Shown: positions 1 through 8,645, counted from the first letter of the stretch. The stretch is DNA of 64,000 nucleotides from Peribacillus simplex (GCF_030123325.1 NZ_CP126106.1:5711001-5775000), one strand, 5' to 3'. The notes: generated from the sequence alone by a model not told the origin. Made by a program: numbers and translations.

Positions 1-674
1 TTTTCAAATAGCTGACCATCCTGTATCCGGACGACACGGGTCGCTTCTTTAGCAACTTCCAAGTCATGGGTTATTAGAATGATTGTTTGTCCCTTTTCGT
101 TCAATTCTTTCAGCATCTGCAGCACTTCTTTACTCGTTTTACTATCCAGTGCCCCCGTCGGCTCATCCGCCAATAGAACGGGAGGGTTACCTGCAAGTGC
201 CCTTGCAATCGCAACTCTTTGCTGCTGTCCGCCCGACAGTTGGGTCGGCAGATGATTCTTCCGGTCACCCAGACCTACCATATCAAGGCATGCATTGGCC
301 ACTTCTCTTCTTTCCTTCACGCTTGCCCCTCTATAAACCAGGGGAAGTTCGACATTCTCCAACGCTGTCAGTTTTGCCAACAGGTTGAAATTTTGAAAGA
401 TAAAGCCTATTTTAATATTACGAATGGCAGCTAGCTCATTATCCTTCATCTTATCCACTTCTTTTCCATCAAGAAGATATTCACCAAAGTCAGGCTTGTC
501 AAGGCAGCCAATCATATTCATGAACGTCGATTTCCCTGACCCGGAAGGACCAATGATCGAAATGAAATCGCCTTTATCGATTGTAAGACAGACATCTTGA
601 AGTGCCCTAACCGTTTCGCCGCCTAATTCATATGATTTAGACATGTTCTTAATTTTTATGATGGGTTTCGCCAT
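1..674 (-). CDS. ABC transporter ATP-binding protein, MacB/LolD type (partial, cut by left edge)
   Basis: ATPase that should power an exporter together with the adaptor encoded just upstream. Translating the minus strand from the ATG at 674 shows Walker A (GPSGSGKST), a Q-loop (FIFQNFNLL), the ABC signature LSGGQQQR and Walker B plus D-loop (LLADEPTGALD), then the switch region ITHDLEVAKEA. The reading frame is still open at base 1, so only the last few residues are missing. It starts one base after the stop of the MacA-like gene, so the two are translationally linked. The FtsX-type permease expected in such systems would lie left of the window. The substrate cannot be told; B. subtilis YknXYZ is the nearest known system by design. 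Confidence 0.93.
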   Translation of the reverse strand, partial: MAKPIIKIKNMSKSYELGGETVRALQDVCLTIDKGDFISIIGPSGSGKSTFMNMIGCLDKPDFGEYLLDGKEVDKMKDNELAAIRNIKIGFIFQNFNLLAKLTALENVELPLVYRGASVKERREVANACLDMVGLGDRKNHLPTQLSGGQQQRVAIARALAGNPPVLLADEPTGALDSKTSKEVLQMLKELNEKGQTIILITHDLEVAKEATRVVRIQDGQLFE

Positions 675-675
675 T

Positions 676-1629
676 TTACTGACCTCCCTTGCCGTTTGGC
701 ATCCCGCCACTCGGCATTCCGCTGCCGCCCTGCATTCGTATTTCGCCTCCTTGGCCTCCCCTCATTCCATCGTCGCCACTGCCAGTCGAGCTTTCATTGA
801 TGGTGATAGGCAAGGAAACAAGCTGGCCCTCTTCAAGACCCGAAGTTATTTCAATATACCTATCATTGCTGATCCCAGTCTCAACCGCTGTCTTTGTACT
901 GGCAGTTCCATCAGTTGTACCGGATTGTTGTATATTTACATATTTTTCTTCACCGTCCATCTGGACAGCTTCAATCGGAACATATAAAGCATCTTTTACA
1001 CTATTCGTCAAAATGCTCACTTCAGTCGACATCCCAATTTTTATATCGCCGGGTTTGTCAATTTTGATAGTGACATCGAATGAAGAAACCCCATTCTCAT
1101 ATGTACCTTCCTTTGCTACACTGGTCACTTCCCCCGTAAACGTTTCATCTTCAAAGGCACTGGCCTTAATTTCAACTGTTTGTCCTTTTTTAACACTTGG
1201 AACATCCAATTCATCTACACTGATCGTGGTTTTCAATTTTTTATAATCCGTAACGTGTGCCAACACTTCACTGCTTGATACACGATCCCCTTCTTCTACA
1301 TCCATTGTTGTAACGGTACCATCGAATGGGGCCGTTATCGGGTCACTTCCATCCGTGAAGGTAATAAGTTCATCACCTTTCTCAACCAATTCATTCTTCT
1401 CTACAAGGACTTCATCCACTTCACCCGTTACAGAGGCAGTTATGTCCTCACTATTGATTGCGGCGACCGATCCGGAACCGCTTATTTGAACTTCAAGATC
1501 TCCCTTTTCAACTGTAGCGGTCACCGACTTTGCGATGACAGGCTCAGCACTGTCCTTCATGAAAAACCAAGCGCCTCCCCCAATCGCCAACACTAAAACC
1601 GTACATATCATTATTAACTTTTTCATCAC
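676..1629 (-). CDS. MacA-like periplasmic-adaptor (HlyD/RND family) subunit of an ABC exporter
   Basis: Membrane-anchored adaptor of 317 residues for the ATPase encoded immediately downstream. Residues about 5-24 form an N-terminal membrane anchor. A lipoyl-like half motif follows (VEKGDLEVQISGSG), then the matching half (TAPFDGTVTTMDVEEGDRV) and a beta-barrel segment around 130-240, the usual order in HlyD_D23/MacA proteins. The long coiled-coil hairpin of Gram-negative MacA is absent or very short, as in Gram-positive members. The last 30 residues are rich in Gly, Met and Asp (GGQGGEIRMQGGSGMPSGG), an extracellular low-complexity tail of unknown use. Start chosen at an ATG preceded by AAAGGAG. 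Confidence 0.88.
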   Translation of the reverse strand: MMKKLIMICTVLVLAIGGGAWFFMKDSAEPVIAKSVTATVEKGDLEVQISGSGSVAAINSEDITASVTGEVDEVLVEKNELVEKGDELITFTDGSDPITAPFDGTVTTMDVEEGDRVSSSEVLAHVTDYKKLKTTISVDELDVPSVKKGQTVEIKASAFEDETFTGEVTSVAKEGTYENGVSSFDVTIKIDKPGDIKIGMSTEVSILTNSVKDALYVPIEAVQMDGEEKYVNIQQSGTTDGTASTKTAVETGISNDRYIEITSGLEEGQLVSLPITINESSTGSGDDGMRGGQGGEIRMQGGSGMPSGGMPNGKGGQ

Positions 1630-1861
1630 TTTTCTCCTTTCAGATTTCCTTCGTTGAAACCAGTATCGTGACAGAAGCTTAACTTTTCCTTAATGGCTAT
1701 GATCTTTCGTTTAGACATCACAATCCCTTGCTTGCACGAAAAAATTAAAACTTTGTCGAACGAAAATTTAATTTACAATATATTCTGAAAATTATATACT
1801 GATACTGATATCGGAATTTGGTAATGTAATCCGAATCAATAATGATGAAGGGGGAACCAAC

Positions 1862-2200
1862 TTGGCATCTAACGATTCAATCGCTAAGGAAACCAAGGTA
1901 AGCGCTTCCACGGACTACACCAAGATCGTCCAATCAAAATCTTTTCAAGAACTGTTAAGGAAAAAACGCAATTTCATCGTCCCACTATCCATCTTTTTCA
2001 TGGTCTTTTATTTCACCCTACCCCTACTAACTTCCTATTCTAAAGTTCTTAACTCAATTGCTTTCGGGGCAATCAGCTGGGCCTGGATTTTTGCCTTCGC
2101 TCAATTTATCATGACCTGGACATTATGCATCCTCTATTCCAAAAAAGCTGCGACATTTGACCGATTAGTGAAAAAAATCGTTAAAGAAGCGAAAGGATAA
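1862..2200 (+). CDS. DUF485 family membrane protein (partner of SSS symporter)
   Basis: Small membrane protein of 112 residues. Two hydrophobic segments (about 37-57 and 64-90) are flanked by basic stretches, the pattern of DUF485 proteins such as E. coli YjcH, which are encoded directly before acetate permease ActP. The start is a TTG preceded by AAGGGGG at good spacing; no ATG lies near. The symporter gene follows after 14 bases and has its own ribosome-binding site, so the pair is an operon. The exact function of DUF485 proteins is unknown; an accessory role for the symporter is inferred. A weak cre-like sequence (12 of 14) overlaps the start of the gene at 1897-1910. Confidence 0.85.
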   Translation: MASNDSIAKETKVSASTDYTKIVQSKSFQELLRKKRNFIVPLSIFFMVFYFTLPLLTSYSKVLNSIAFGAISWAWIFAFAQFIMTWTLCILYSKKAATFDRLVKKIVKEAKG

Positions 2201-2214
2201 AAGGTGAATTCACA

Positions 2215-3753
2215 ATGAATATACTTGCTTTCATATTATTTCTAATCATTGTCGGGCTAACATTGGTCATTACCTATTTTGCTTCACGGCGCACTAAAAC
2301 GACCGCGGACTTTTATACGGCGGACAGCAGCCTTACCGGCTGGCAGAATGGCTGGGCCATTGCAGGAGATTATATGTCCGCTGCCTCATTTTTGGGGATA
2401 GCCGGCATGGTCGCACTCTCTGGATTTGATGGTTTTTTCTATAGCATAGGTTTTCTGGTTGCGTATCTGGTCGTTCTGTATATCGTGGCCGAACCGCTCC
2501 GTAACCTTGGCAAGTATACATTGGCGGACATGATCGCTGCCCGTTTCAATGAAAAGAAAGTACGCGGGGTCGCTGCCCTTAACACCATTTCCATCTCAAC
2601 CTTTTATATGATCGCCCAATTAGTCGGTGCAGGTGCCCTTATAAAACTCTTACTTGGAATTGATTATCTTTACTCCGTCATCATTGTAGGCATTTTAATG
2701 ACCGTATACGTCGTATTTGGCGGTATGACGGCCACCAGTTGGGTCCAAATCGTTAAAGCCGTTTTATTGATGGCAGGCACATTCATCATCTCCATCATCG
2801 TATTGGCGAAATTCGACTTTAGCGTGATCGAGATGTTCAAGCAGATGAAAACAGCCACTCCCTTGGGCGGGGATTTCCTCAACCCCGGTAACAAATTCAA
2901 GGATCCCTTGGATACTTTATCCCTTAATTTAGCGCTTGTACTCGGTACAGCAGGACTTCCTCACATTCTCATCCGTTTCTTTACGGTGAAAGACGCCATC
3001 ACAGCCCGAAAGTCCGTAGTATATGCCACTTGGATCATTGGCATCTTTTATATCATGACCATTTTCCTGGGATTTGGAGCGGCAGCCTTTGTTGGATACG
3101 ACAAAATCATAGCCGCGAATGCGGCCGGGAATATGGCTGCCCCGCTGCTTGCCGAAGCCATTGGGGGCGACTTCCTGTTCGCCTTTGTCTCTGCAGTTGC
3201 TTTCGCTACCATTTTAGCGGTTGTAGCAGGTCTCGTTCTATCGGCAGCATCTGCTTTTGCCCATGACTTCTATGGCCACATCATCCGGAAAGGCCAAGCC
3301 ACTGACAAGGAACAAGTCGTTGCTGCTCGTTGGGCATCGATCGGAGTATCCATCCTCTCCATCATCCTTGCCTTATTTGCCCAAAACATGAATGTCGCCT
3401 TCCTTGTTTCACTTGCCTTTGCCGTCGCTGCCAGTGCCAATCTGCCCATCATTGTCTTCACGGTATTCTGGAAACGTTTTAACACAGCTGGCGCTGTCAC
3501 GGGCATGTTAGTTGGACTGATCAGTTCTTTATTGCTCGTGTTCCTGAGTCCCAATGTCTGGTCACCGGTGGAGGGAGCGGCAATATTCGTAGGGGAGCCA
3601 TTATTCCCGCTTGCCAATCCAGGCATCATCTCCATCCCGATTGGTTTTATCGCAGCCATCGCCGGAACACTTCTGTCAAGCAAGAAAGCTGATGCAAAAA
3701 AATTCGACGAAATTTTGGTTACGGCCAACACCGGGATGAAAGATCCTATATAA
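2215..3753 (+). CDS. Sodium:solute symporter, acetate permease (ActP/YwcA) type
   Basis: Thirteen-helix SSS-family transporter of 512 residues, the usual family length, probably taking up acetate or another short monocarboxylate with sodium. The N-terminus has the family pattern FYTADSSLTGWQNGWAIAGDYMSAASFLG cut here into its key parts: a helix-1 GW(N/W)AIAGDYMSAASFLG sodium-site region at about residues 42-62, and a conserved TAGLPHILIRF stretch near 245. The preceding DUF485 gene supports the acetate-permease assignment, because that pairing is typical of actP loci. Substrate is inferred, not shown. A strong hairpin terminator follows at 3784. Confidence 0.9.
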   Translation: MNILAFILFLIIVGLTLVITYFASRRTKTTADFYTADSSLTGWQNGWAIAGDYMSAASFLGIAGMVALSGFDGFFYSIGFLVAYLVVLYIVAEPLRNLGKYTLADMIAARFNEKKVRGVAALNTISISTFYMIAQLVGAGALIKLLLGIDYLYSVIIVGILMTVYVVFGGMTATSWVQIVKAVLLMAGTFIISIIVLAKFDFSVIEMFKQMKTATPLGGDFLNPGNKFKDPLDTLSLNLALVLGTAGLPHILIRFFTVKDAITARKSVVYATWIIGIFYIMTIFLGFGAAAFVGYDKIIAANAAGNMAAPLLAEAIGGDFLFAFVSAVAFATILAVVAGLVLSAASAFAHDFYGHIIRKGQATDKEQVVAARWASIGVSILSIILALFAQNMNVAFLVSLAFAVAASANLPIIVFTVFWKRFNTAGAVTGMLVGLISSLLLVFLSPNVWSPVEGAAIFVGEPLFPLANPGIISIPIGFIAAIAGTLLSSKKADAKKFDEILVTANTGMKDPI

Positions 3754-3783
3754 GCTAAATTACTTATTATTTTAAAATATTAA

Positions 3784-3828
3784 AAAGAGAAAGGAGATCA
3801 GGGTTTGTCCTGCTCTCCTTTCTCTTTA
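3784..3828. terminator. Terminator between symporter gene and ThrE-type exporter genes
   Basis: Inverted repeat GAGAAAGGAGA / TCTCCTTTCTC with a 16-base loop, followed by TTTATT on the plus strand and by A-to-T-rich sequence on the other, so it can serve both converging genes. Confidence 0.85.
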
Positions 3829-3858
3829 TTCAGAACATATTCATCAGGAAGATTCCTG

Positions 3859-4308
3859 TTAACTTTTCAATCTTACCTTCCTTCTATTGTACTTAGTTAC
3901 TAACTGGTTCATGACTTCTGCAAAGATCAGCCCCATCGCAATGGCACCAGCCAGCATGAAGACCTTGGCGGCCAACTGGACGGCGACATAAAAATCATTT
4001 CCGACAAAATGCTTCATCGCATCATACGACAAACCTCCAGGCACGAGCGGGATGATTCCCGATACATTGAAAATCGTGATCGGCGTTTTATACCTTTTAG
4101 CAAAATACTGGCTGATAACCGCAACGATAAATGCAGCCGCTAATGTTGCAATGATGCTGTTTATCTCATTTTCAACCAGAAAAAAGTATAAGATCCACCC
4201 TAACATCCCTACGAAACCACATTGTAACAATGAATTTTTTGGTACATTGAAGATGACTCCAAAGGCGGCTGAAGCAATGAAACTTGTAATAAGCTGTGCA
4301 ATCATCAT
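3859..4308 (-). CDS. ThrE-type threonine/serine exporter, small subunit (YjjB/DUF3815 family)
   Basis: Membrane protein of about 149 residues with four to five hydrophobic helices; corresponds to the C-terminal half of the ThrE exporter family. The hallmark PLVPG motif is present in SGIIPLVPGGLSYDA. Start taken at the ATG at 4308, 6 bases after GGGGAGGA; the longer reading frame has no ribosome-binding site. The large subunit gene ends 16 bases upstream, so both halves are co-transcribed. Known split members include E. coli YjjPB, reported as a succinate exporter, so the substrate (threonine, serine or dicarboxylate) remains open. Confidence 0.85.
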   Translation of the reverse strand: MMIAQLITSFIASAAFGVIFNVPKNSLLQCGFVGMLGWILYFFLVENEINSIIATLAAAFIVAVISQYFAKRYKTPITIFNVSGIIPLVPGGLSYDAMKHFVGNDFYVAVQLAAKVFMLAGAIAMGLIFAEVMNQLVTKYNRRKVRLKS

Positions 4309-4324
4309 TCTTCCTCCCCTAAAA

Positions 4325-5080
4325 TCATAAGAAAACAAACGCAGCAGATATTCCTGCCCCAATGGCTAAAGCAGTCAAACCTGCATCAACACCCTTGGAT
4401 AGGCCCGAAACCAAATGTCCTGCAATTAAGTCCCTGGCTGCATTCGTAATTAACAGCCCTGGCACAAGCGGCATCACCGCTCCAATGATTATCGTGTCCA
4501 AATGACTTCCGACTCCAATCTGGACAAAGAACATAGCTGCTAGACCTACGACTAAAGAGGCGATGAATTCAGCAAAAAAACGAACTTCCAGTAACCGGTG
4601 CAAATAAAACAGGCATGAGAAACCCATTCCTCCAGCTATACAGGACCAGATGAAATCATTCCACTGGCCTTGGAACATGATTAAAAAGCAGCCGCTCGAT
4701 ATAAATGCAGCAAAGACCTGTACCCACATGGGATACCCCATCCCGGCCTTTTCGATTTGTTTTAACTGTAAATAAGCTTCCTCCGGTGTCATTTCCTTGC
4801 TGGAAATGCTTCGGGATATACTGTTGACAAGCGTCACCTTATGTAAATCTGTAGACCGTTGGGAAACTCGAATTAATTTTGAAGCCGGGTGCATACCATC
4901 CAGCGAAAAAATAATTCCTGTAGGGGTCGAAAAACTATGTGAGTCACCGCATCCAAACGCTGCAGCGATTCTTACCATCGTATCTTCCACCCGCGAAGTT
5001 TCCGCTCCGTTCTGAAGCATGATTTTTCCCGCAAGTAAACATACATCTATAATTTCATTGTATGGTAAACGATCATCCAT
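4325..5080 (-). CDS. ThrE-type threonine/serine exporter, large subunit (YjjP/DUF1212 family)
   Basis: Protein of 251 residues. A cytoplasmic N-terminal domain of about 110 residues carries the conserved pattern QNGAETSRVEDTMVRIA and the following SFSTPTGI strand. Five hydrophobic helices follow, with the family motif PLVPG in GAVMPLVPGLLITNAARD. The start at 5080 (MDDRLPY) follows GGAGAGGATAAA; the upstream in-frame codons lack such a signal. With the small subunit encoded 16 bases downstream it should form one exporter in the cytoplasmic membrane. Confidence 0.87.
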   Translation of the reverse strand: MDDRLPYNEIIDVCLLAGKIMLQNGAETSRVEDTMVRIAAAFGCGDSHSFSTPTGIIFSLDGMHPASKLIRVSQRSTDLHKVTLVNSISRSISSKEMTPEEAYLQLKQIEKAGMGYPMWVQVFAAFISSGCFLIMFQGQWNDFIWSCIAGGMGFSCLFYLHRLLEVRFFAEFIASLVVGLAAMFFVQIGVGSHLDTIIIGAVMPLVPGLLITNAARDLIAGHLVSGLSKGVDAGLTALAIGAGISAAFVFL

Positions 5081-5314
5081 TTTATCCTCTCCATCACTTC
5101 CTGCATGAGTTTCCCTCAATAACAGATACGATCATACCAAGTTAAATCCACCTCATAATAGCCCAATTCCCGTGAAAAGGATATAAAAATATTACCCATT
5201 TAATTTATCAATTCCATTAACCGGCACTACAGACTTCCTTAGTACCAGTATTCCCCTTATTTCTTGCCGAAACCGTTTAGTTAACAGAAAAATTCATTTA
5301 TAACCATAATAAAA

Positions 5315-5340
5315 GGAATGCGGGCACGAACCCTGCATCC
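5315..5340 (-). terminator. Terminator of the alpha/beta hydrolase gene
   Basis: On the minus strand the arms GGATGCAGGG and CCCGCATTCC pair with one bulge and are followed by TTTTATTATGG; it lies 22 bases after the hydrolase stop codon. Confidence 0.8.
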
Positions 5341-5361
5341 CCATTTTCCCATCCTGTACGA

Positions 5362-6168
5362 CTATACTCCCTTTTGAATGAAGCAATCCACGGTTTCATT
5401 AAACAAATCACTTTCTTCCATAAATGGACAATGGCAACTATCTTCAAAGACTACTAGTCTGGAATTCGGAATGTTTTCATGCAAATGTTCCCCGGCTGCT
5501 ACAGGAATGACTTTTTCATGCCTTCCAAAACAGAGAAGTGTCGGAATATTGATTTTTGGCAAGAATTCACGATAGTCCACAATCGATTGGTCAAATAGAA
5601 TGCTGCTGGCAATGGATTCTGGCATTTTGGTCACTTCCCCAAGCATCCAGCTTGCATCCTCTGCAGATAATTCATTGTTGAACATGGAAGCAAGGAAGCT
5701 TTGTAAAAATGGGGCACGATTCGTTTGAATTTCAGTCATGAAGGCAATCAACGTGTCCATATCAAATGCACCGATATTAAAATCGGGCCACTTAAAATCG
5801 GAGGCCAATTCATCCACGATCACGGTTGAATCAATATTTCCCTCACCGAATTGCTTAAGGTAATCCCAGACGACAAATGCCCCCATGGACCAGCCTACAA
5901 GTATGACATCCTTTAATCCCAGTTTACCTATGAAGGCATGAAGATCTTTTGCATAAACGGAGACCGTATTTCCGTAATGTACATGATTTGACTGGCCATG
6001 GCTTCTTAAATCAAGTAAGATCGTTCTATATTTTTCTGAAAAGTACGGAAGCTGCCTTTTAAAGAACCGGCTGCTCATCCACACACCATGGATAAAAATA
6101 ACCGGTTTTCCCTGGCCCTTTTCTTCATAAAACAACCGAACGCCCTCTTCCACCTCAATAAATGCCAT
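5362..6168 (-). CDS. Alpha/beta hydrolase fold protein
   Basis: Cytoplasmic hydrolase of 268 residues, no signal peptide. The oxyanion motif HG is at 27-28, the nucleophile elbow GWSMG places Ser94, and the catalytic His is probably His246 (DSCHCPF). The acid position that is usually Asp in GxxDxxxP reads GRHEKVIP, so Glu218 would have to act as acid or another residue replaces it; this is unusual. The overall pattern resembles haloperoxidase or esterase-like members, but the substrate cannot be inferred. It is a single-gene unit between the ThrE-type pair and the divergent DAACS symporter. Start ATG follows GGAGGGATAGA. Confidence 0.82.
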   Translation of the reverse strand: MAFIEVEEGVRLFYEEKGQGKPVIFIHGVWMSSRFFKRQLPYFSEKYRTILLDLRSHGQSNHVHYGNTVSVYAKDLHAFIGKLGLKDVILVGWSMGAFVVWDYLKQFGEGNIDSTVIVDELASDFKWPDFNIGAFDMDTLIAFMTEIQTNRAPFLQSFLASMFNNELSAEDASWMLGEVTKMPESIASSILFDQSIVDYREFLPKINIPTLLCFGRHEKVIPVAAGEHLHENIPNSRLVVFEDSCHCPFMEESDLFNETVDCFIQKGV

Positions 6169-6258
6169 TCTATCCCTCCTTCACTATTTTTTCACAATCC
6201 ATTCCCTATTATTATTTATTGCATTTCTCCTTTTAACATTCCTCCCTATAAAAAAATA

Positions 6259-6287
6259 TTGTCAAACCTGATTTTAGAGTTGATAAT
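6259..6287 (+). promoter_or_regulatory. SigA-type promoter of the DAACS symporter gene
   Basis: TTGTCA, 17-base spacer, GATAAT; one mismatch in each hexamer. It lies about 48 bases before the start codon at 6335. Confidence 0.7.
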
Positions 6288-6334
6288 GAAGTATATTTTT
6301 ATTGATATCTTCATCCTGAAAGGACGGAATTTAA

Positions 6335-7597
6335 ATGAAGAGCTTTATCAAAAACTATCGATCCTCTTTAATATTACTGACTGCCATTATTATCGGTGGG
6401 ATAGCTGGCGTGGTTTTCGGGGAAAAAACCTCGGTCATACAGCCGCTAGGGGACTTATTTTTAAATCTGATGTTCACGATCATCGTGCCATTGGTATTTT
6501 TCAGCATTGCTTCAGCGATTGCCAATATGAGCGGAATGAATCGCCTTGGCAAAATCATGGGCAGTATTGTAATCGTTTTCCTGACAACAGCTGCTTTAGC
6601 TGCCGTCATTGGATTTATTGGGACAACCATCGTCAATCCGTTGGAAGGCACAGATACGACAGCCATTAAGGAACTGATGGAAAACAGTTCCCCTGAAGAG
6701 ACCATCGAAGAAGTTTCTTTCTTCAGTCAGCTGGTCAACACTGTAACCGTTTCCGATTTCCCAGAACTGTTCTCTAGAAGCAATATGCTTCAGCTTATCG
6801 TTTTCTCGGTATTAATCGGACTTTCCACTGCACTGGTCGGTGAGAAAGCAAAACCGATTACCGGGTTTTTGACAGCGGGTACAGCTGTCATGATGAAGGT
6901 CGTCAAAATCGTCATGTACTATGCTCCGATTGGACTTGGTGCTTATTTTGCGGCGATAATCGGGCAGCTTGGGCCGCAGATTTTAGAAGGCTACGCCCGC
7001 ACTTTCATTCTTTATCTAGTCTTGGCCTTGATTTATTATTTCGGCTTCTTCACTTTGTATGCCTTTATCGCAGGCGGGAAAGATGGAGTTAAACTATTTT
7101 GGAAAAACGCCCTGACACCATCCATTACAGCCATCGCAACTTGTTCTAGTGCCGCATCCATTCCAGTCAATCTGGAATCAGTCAAGAAAATGGGCGTGCC
7201 TAAGGACATAGCGGAGACTGTCATCCCACTCGGGGCCAACACTCATAAAGATGGTTCGGTATTCGGCGGGGTATTGAAAATCGTTTTCCTATTCAGCTTA
7301 TTTGGAAAGGATATGACAAGCATATCAAGCATTTTAAGTATACTTGCTGTTGCCTTTTTGGTTGGGGCCGTTATGGGTGCCATTCCTGGGGGCGGCATGA
7401 TTGGGGAAATGCTGATTCTTAGTGTATTCGGCTTCCCTGTTGAAGTCCTGCCGATCATTGCCGTTATATCCACGATCATCGATGCTCCTGCTACACTGCT
7501 TAACTCAACAGGAAACACGGTTTGTGCCATGCTTGTCACAAGGCTTGTTGAGGGGAAAAACTGGTTAAAACAAGCATTCGTTAAAGAAGCTGTATGA
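6335..7597 (+). CDS. Dicarboxylate/amino acid:cation symporter (DAACS, GltP-like)
   Basis: Membrane transporter of 420 residues. The family's serine-rich re-entrant hairpin is seen as TCSSAASIPVNLE near 270, and the substrate and cation region as SVFGGVLKIV followed by IDAPATLLNSTGNTV near 380-400. That last motif replaces the Asp normally seen in the classic RTxxNVxGDAxx signature with NSTGNT, so this is a divergent subgroup (like SstT or cystine-type carriers) and the substrate cannot be set to glutamate with confidence. The ATG follows AAAGGACGG. Its original terminator appears to have been split by a repeat element just downstream. Confidence 0.88.
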   Translation: MKSFIKNYRSSLILLTAIIIGGIAGVVFGEKTSVIQPLGDLFLNLMFTIIVPLVFFSIASAIANMSGMNRLGKIMGSIVIVFLTTAALAAVIGFIGTTIVNPLEGTDTTAIKELMENSSPEETIEEVSFFSQLVNTVTVSDFPELFSRSNMLQLIVFSVLIGLSTALVGEKAKPITGFLTAGTAVMMKVVKIVMYYAPIGLGAYFAAIIGQLGPQILEGYARTFILYLVLALIYYFGFFTLYAFIAGGKDGVKLFWKNALTPSITAIATCSSAASIPVNLESVKKMGVPKDIAETVIPLGANTHKDGSVFGGVLKIVFLFSLFGKDMTSISSILSILAVAFLVGAVMGAIPGGGMIGEMLILSVFGFPVEVLPIIAVISTIIDAPATLLNSTGNTVCAMLVTRLVEGKNWLKQAFVKEAV

Positions 7598-7609
7598 TTC
7601 TTATGACTG

Positions 7610-7638
7610 ACTGGCTCCTGGTTAAAACAGGAGCCAGT
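7610..7638 (+). terminator. Terminator stem of the DAACS gene, detached from its T-tract
   Basis: A perfect 11-bp stem ACTGGCTCCTG / CAGGAGCCAGT lies 12 bases after the stop codon but is followed by TCATGTTG and not by T residues. A second copy of the downstream arm followed by TTTTTTCATTTT appears at 7849-7870, on the far side of the repeat element. Confidence 0.7.
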
Positions 7639-7639
7639 T

Positions 7640-7847
7640 CATGTTGTAGGCAAAAGGCGTTCTATCTAAATTTTAAACAACTTGATTGGAGCGGGTGTGC
7701 GAGACTCCTGCGGGAAAAGCGCGTCAAAGGGAGACCCCGCAGGCGCATGTGCGCCGAGGAGGCTCCCGGACAGCCCGCGGAAAGCGAGTGCCTGAAGTGG
7801 AAATCAACTTTCTAATTTTAAACACGCTAAATCTGTATACAACTCGA
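7640..7847 (+). mobile_element. MITE-like insertion containing dispersed structured repeat copy 1
   Basis: The sequence TAAAACAGGAG(C/T)CAGTT, 17 bases, occurs at 7623-7639 and again at 7848-7864, bracketing this segment. The ends resemble each other in inverted orientation (GTTGTAGGCA against GTTGTATACA). Inside, at 7682-7808, is the conserved GC-rich repeat core. The duplication of half a terminator on each side indicates insertion into the terminator of the preceding gene. No transposase gene is present. Confidence 0.6.
7682..7808 (+). repeat. Dispersed structured repeat, copy 1
   Basis: Core begins TTGATTGGAGCGG and ends GGAAATCAAC, giving 6-bp terminal inverted repeats. Shared blocks are GAGACTCCTGCGGG, GGGAGACCCCGCAGG, GAGGAGGCTCCC and CCGCGGAAAGCGAGTGCCTG. 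Internal pairings GGGAG/CTCCC and GGCGCATGTGCGCC fold into a hairpin. Four further copies are in this window. Short reading frames through it have no support as genes. Confidence 0.9.
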
Positions 7848-7902
7848 TAAAACAGGAGTCAGTTTTTTCATTTTGACGACTTTCTTTCAAACAGTACTTT
7901 AA

Positions 7903-7930
7903 TTGACAAGGGGTTCCTTGCCCTTACATA
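7903..7930 (+). promoter_or_regulatory. SigA-type promoter of the lysoplasmalogenase gene
   Basis: TTGACA, 16-base spacer, TACATA, ending 27 bases before the start codon. The perfect -35 box is the main support. Confidence 0.6.
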
Positions 7931-7957
7931 GAATTAAAGATTGAAGGAGGGAATGGA

Positions 7958-8629
7958 ATGTTAATGAAATGCTTACCTGCCGCAATCCTTATCACGGGAC
8001 TATTATATATTTTTTTTATACCGGAAGAGCCATTAATCATTAAAATCATGTTCAAGGTCATCCCGATGTTATTGATTTTGCTCTACGCCTGCACAAATGT
8101 GGGAAGACGGGATCGTTACCAATCCTTCATTCTTCTTGGTTTATTCTTTTGCATGCTTGGAGATGGGTTGTTAATCTGGTTCGTCATCGGGCTTTCCGCC
8201 TTCTTGATCGGCCACCTTTTCTATATCTCGGCATTCTTTAGACTGTGGACCTTTTCATGGCTTCGATTTGCGGCAATTCTTCCGATTAGCATTTACTCCA
8301 CTTGGATTGGCCGTGAAATTGTACGTTCTTTAATTGAAAAAGGTGAACACGACCTCATCATTCCTGTAATCTGTTATGTAACGGTCATCTCCCTTATGGG
8401 CTGGGCGGCATTCATGACCGGAAATGCGGCCGCAATCATCGGCGGGGTCCTGTTCGTAATTTCCGACTCCATTTTATCTTGGAACAAATTCATCGATGAT
8501 GTTGCCCATTCTGGACCACTGATCATGCTTACCTACTATACAGCCCAGTTTTGCATCGCTAACAGCATTCGAATGAAACCTCCTTTCCATTTATCGAATG
8601 GTTTGAAAAGTGACCGGCCAAACCTTTGA
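7958..8629 (+). CDS. Lysoplasmalogenase, YhhN family membrane protein
   Basis: Integral membrane protein of 223 residues with seven or eight hydrophobic helices, the size and topology of YhhN/TMEM86 proteins, which cleave the vinyl-ether bond of lysoplasmalogens. Conserved family features are visible as the acidic pair in FCMLGDGLL near 70 and LFVISDSILSWNKF near 170, the positions where family members keep the putative catalytic aspartates. ATG at 7958 is preceded by GAAGGAGGG. It is a single gene that converges with the RlmI-like gene through a shared terminator. The real substrate in a Bacillus, where plasmalogens are not expected, is unclear. Confidence 0.82.
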   Translation: MLMKCLPAAILITGLLYIFFIPEEPLIIKIMFKVIPMLLILLYACTNVGRRDRYQSFILLGLFFCMLGDGLLIWFVIGLSAFLIGHLFYISAFFRLWTFSWLRFAAILPISIYSTWIGREIVRSLIEKGEHDLIIPVICYVTVISLMGWAAFMTGNAAAIIGGVLFVISDSILSWNKFIDDVAHSGPLIMLTYYTAQFCIANSIRMKPPFHLSNGLKSDRPNL

Positions 8630-8645
8630 ATTCCGAATATCCGTT

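Noticed and set aside
7594..7815. Reading frame of 73 codons through repeat copy 1
   Set aside because: It runs through the structured repeat; similar frames in the other copies are not conserved as protein.
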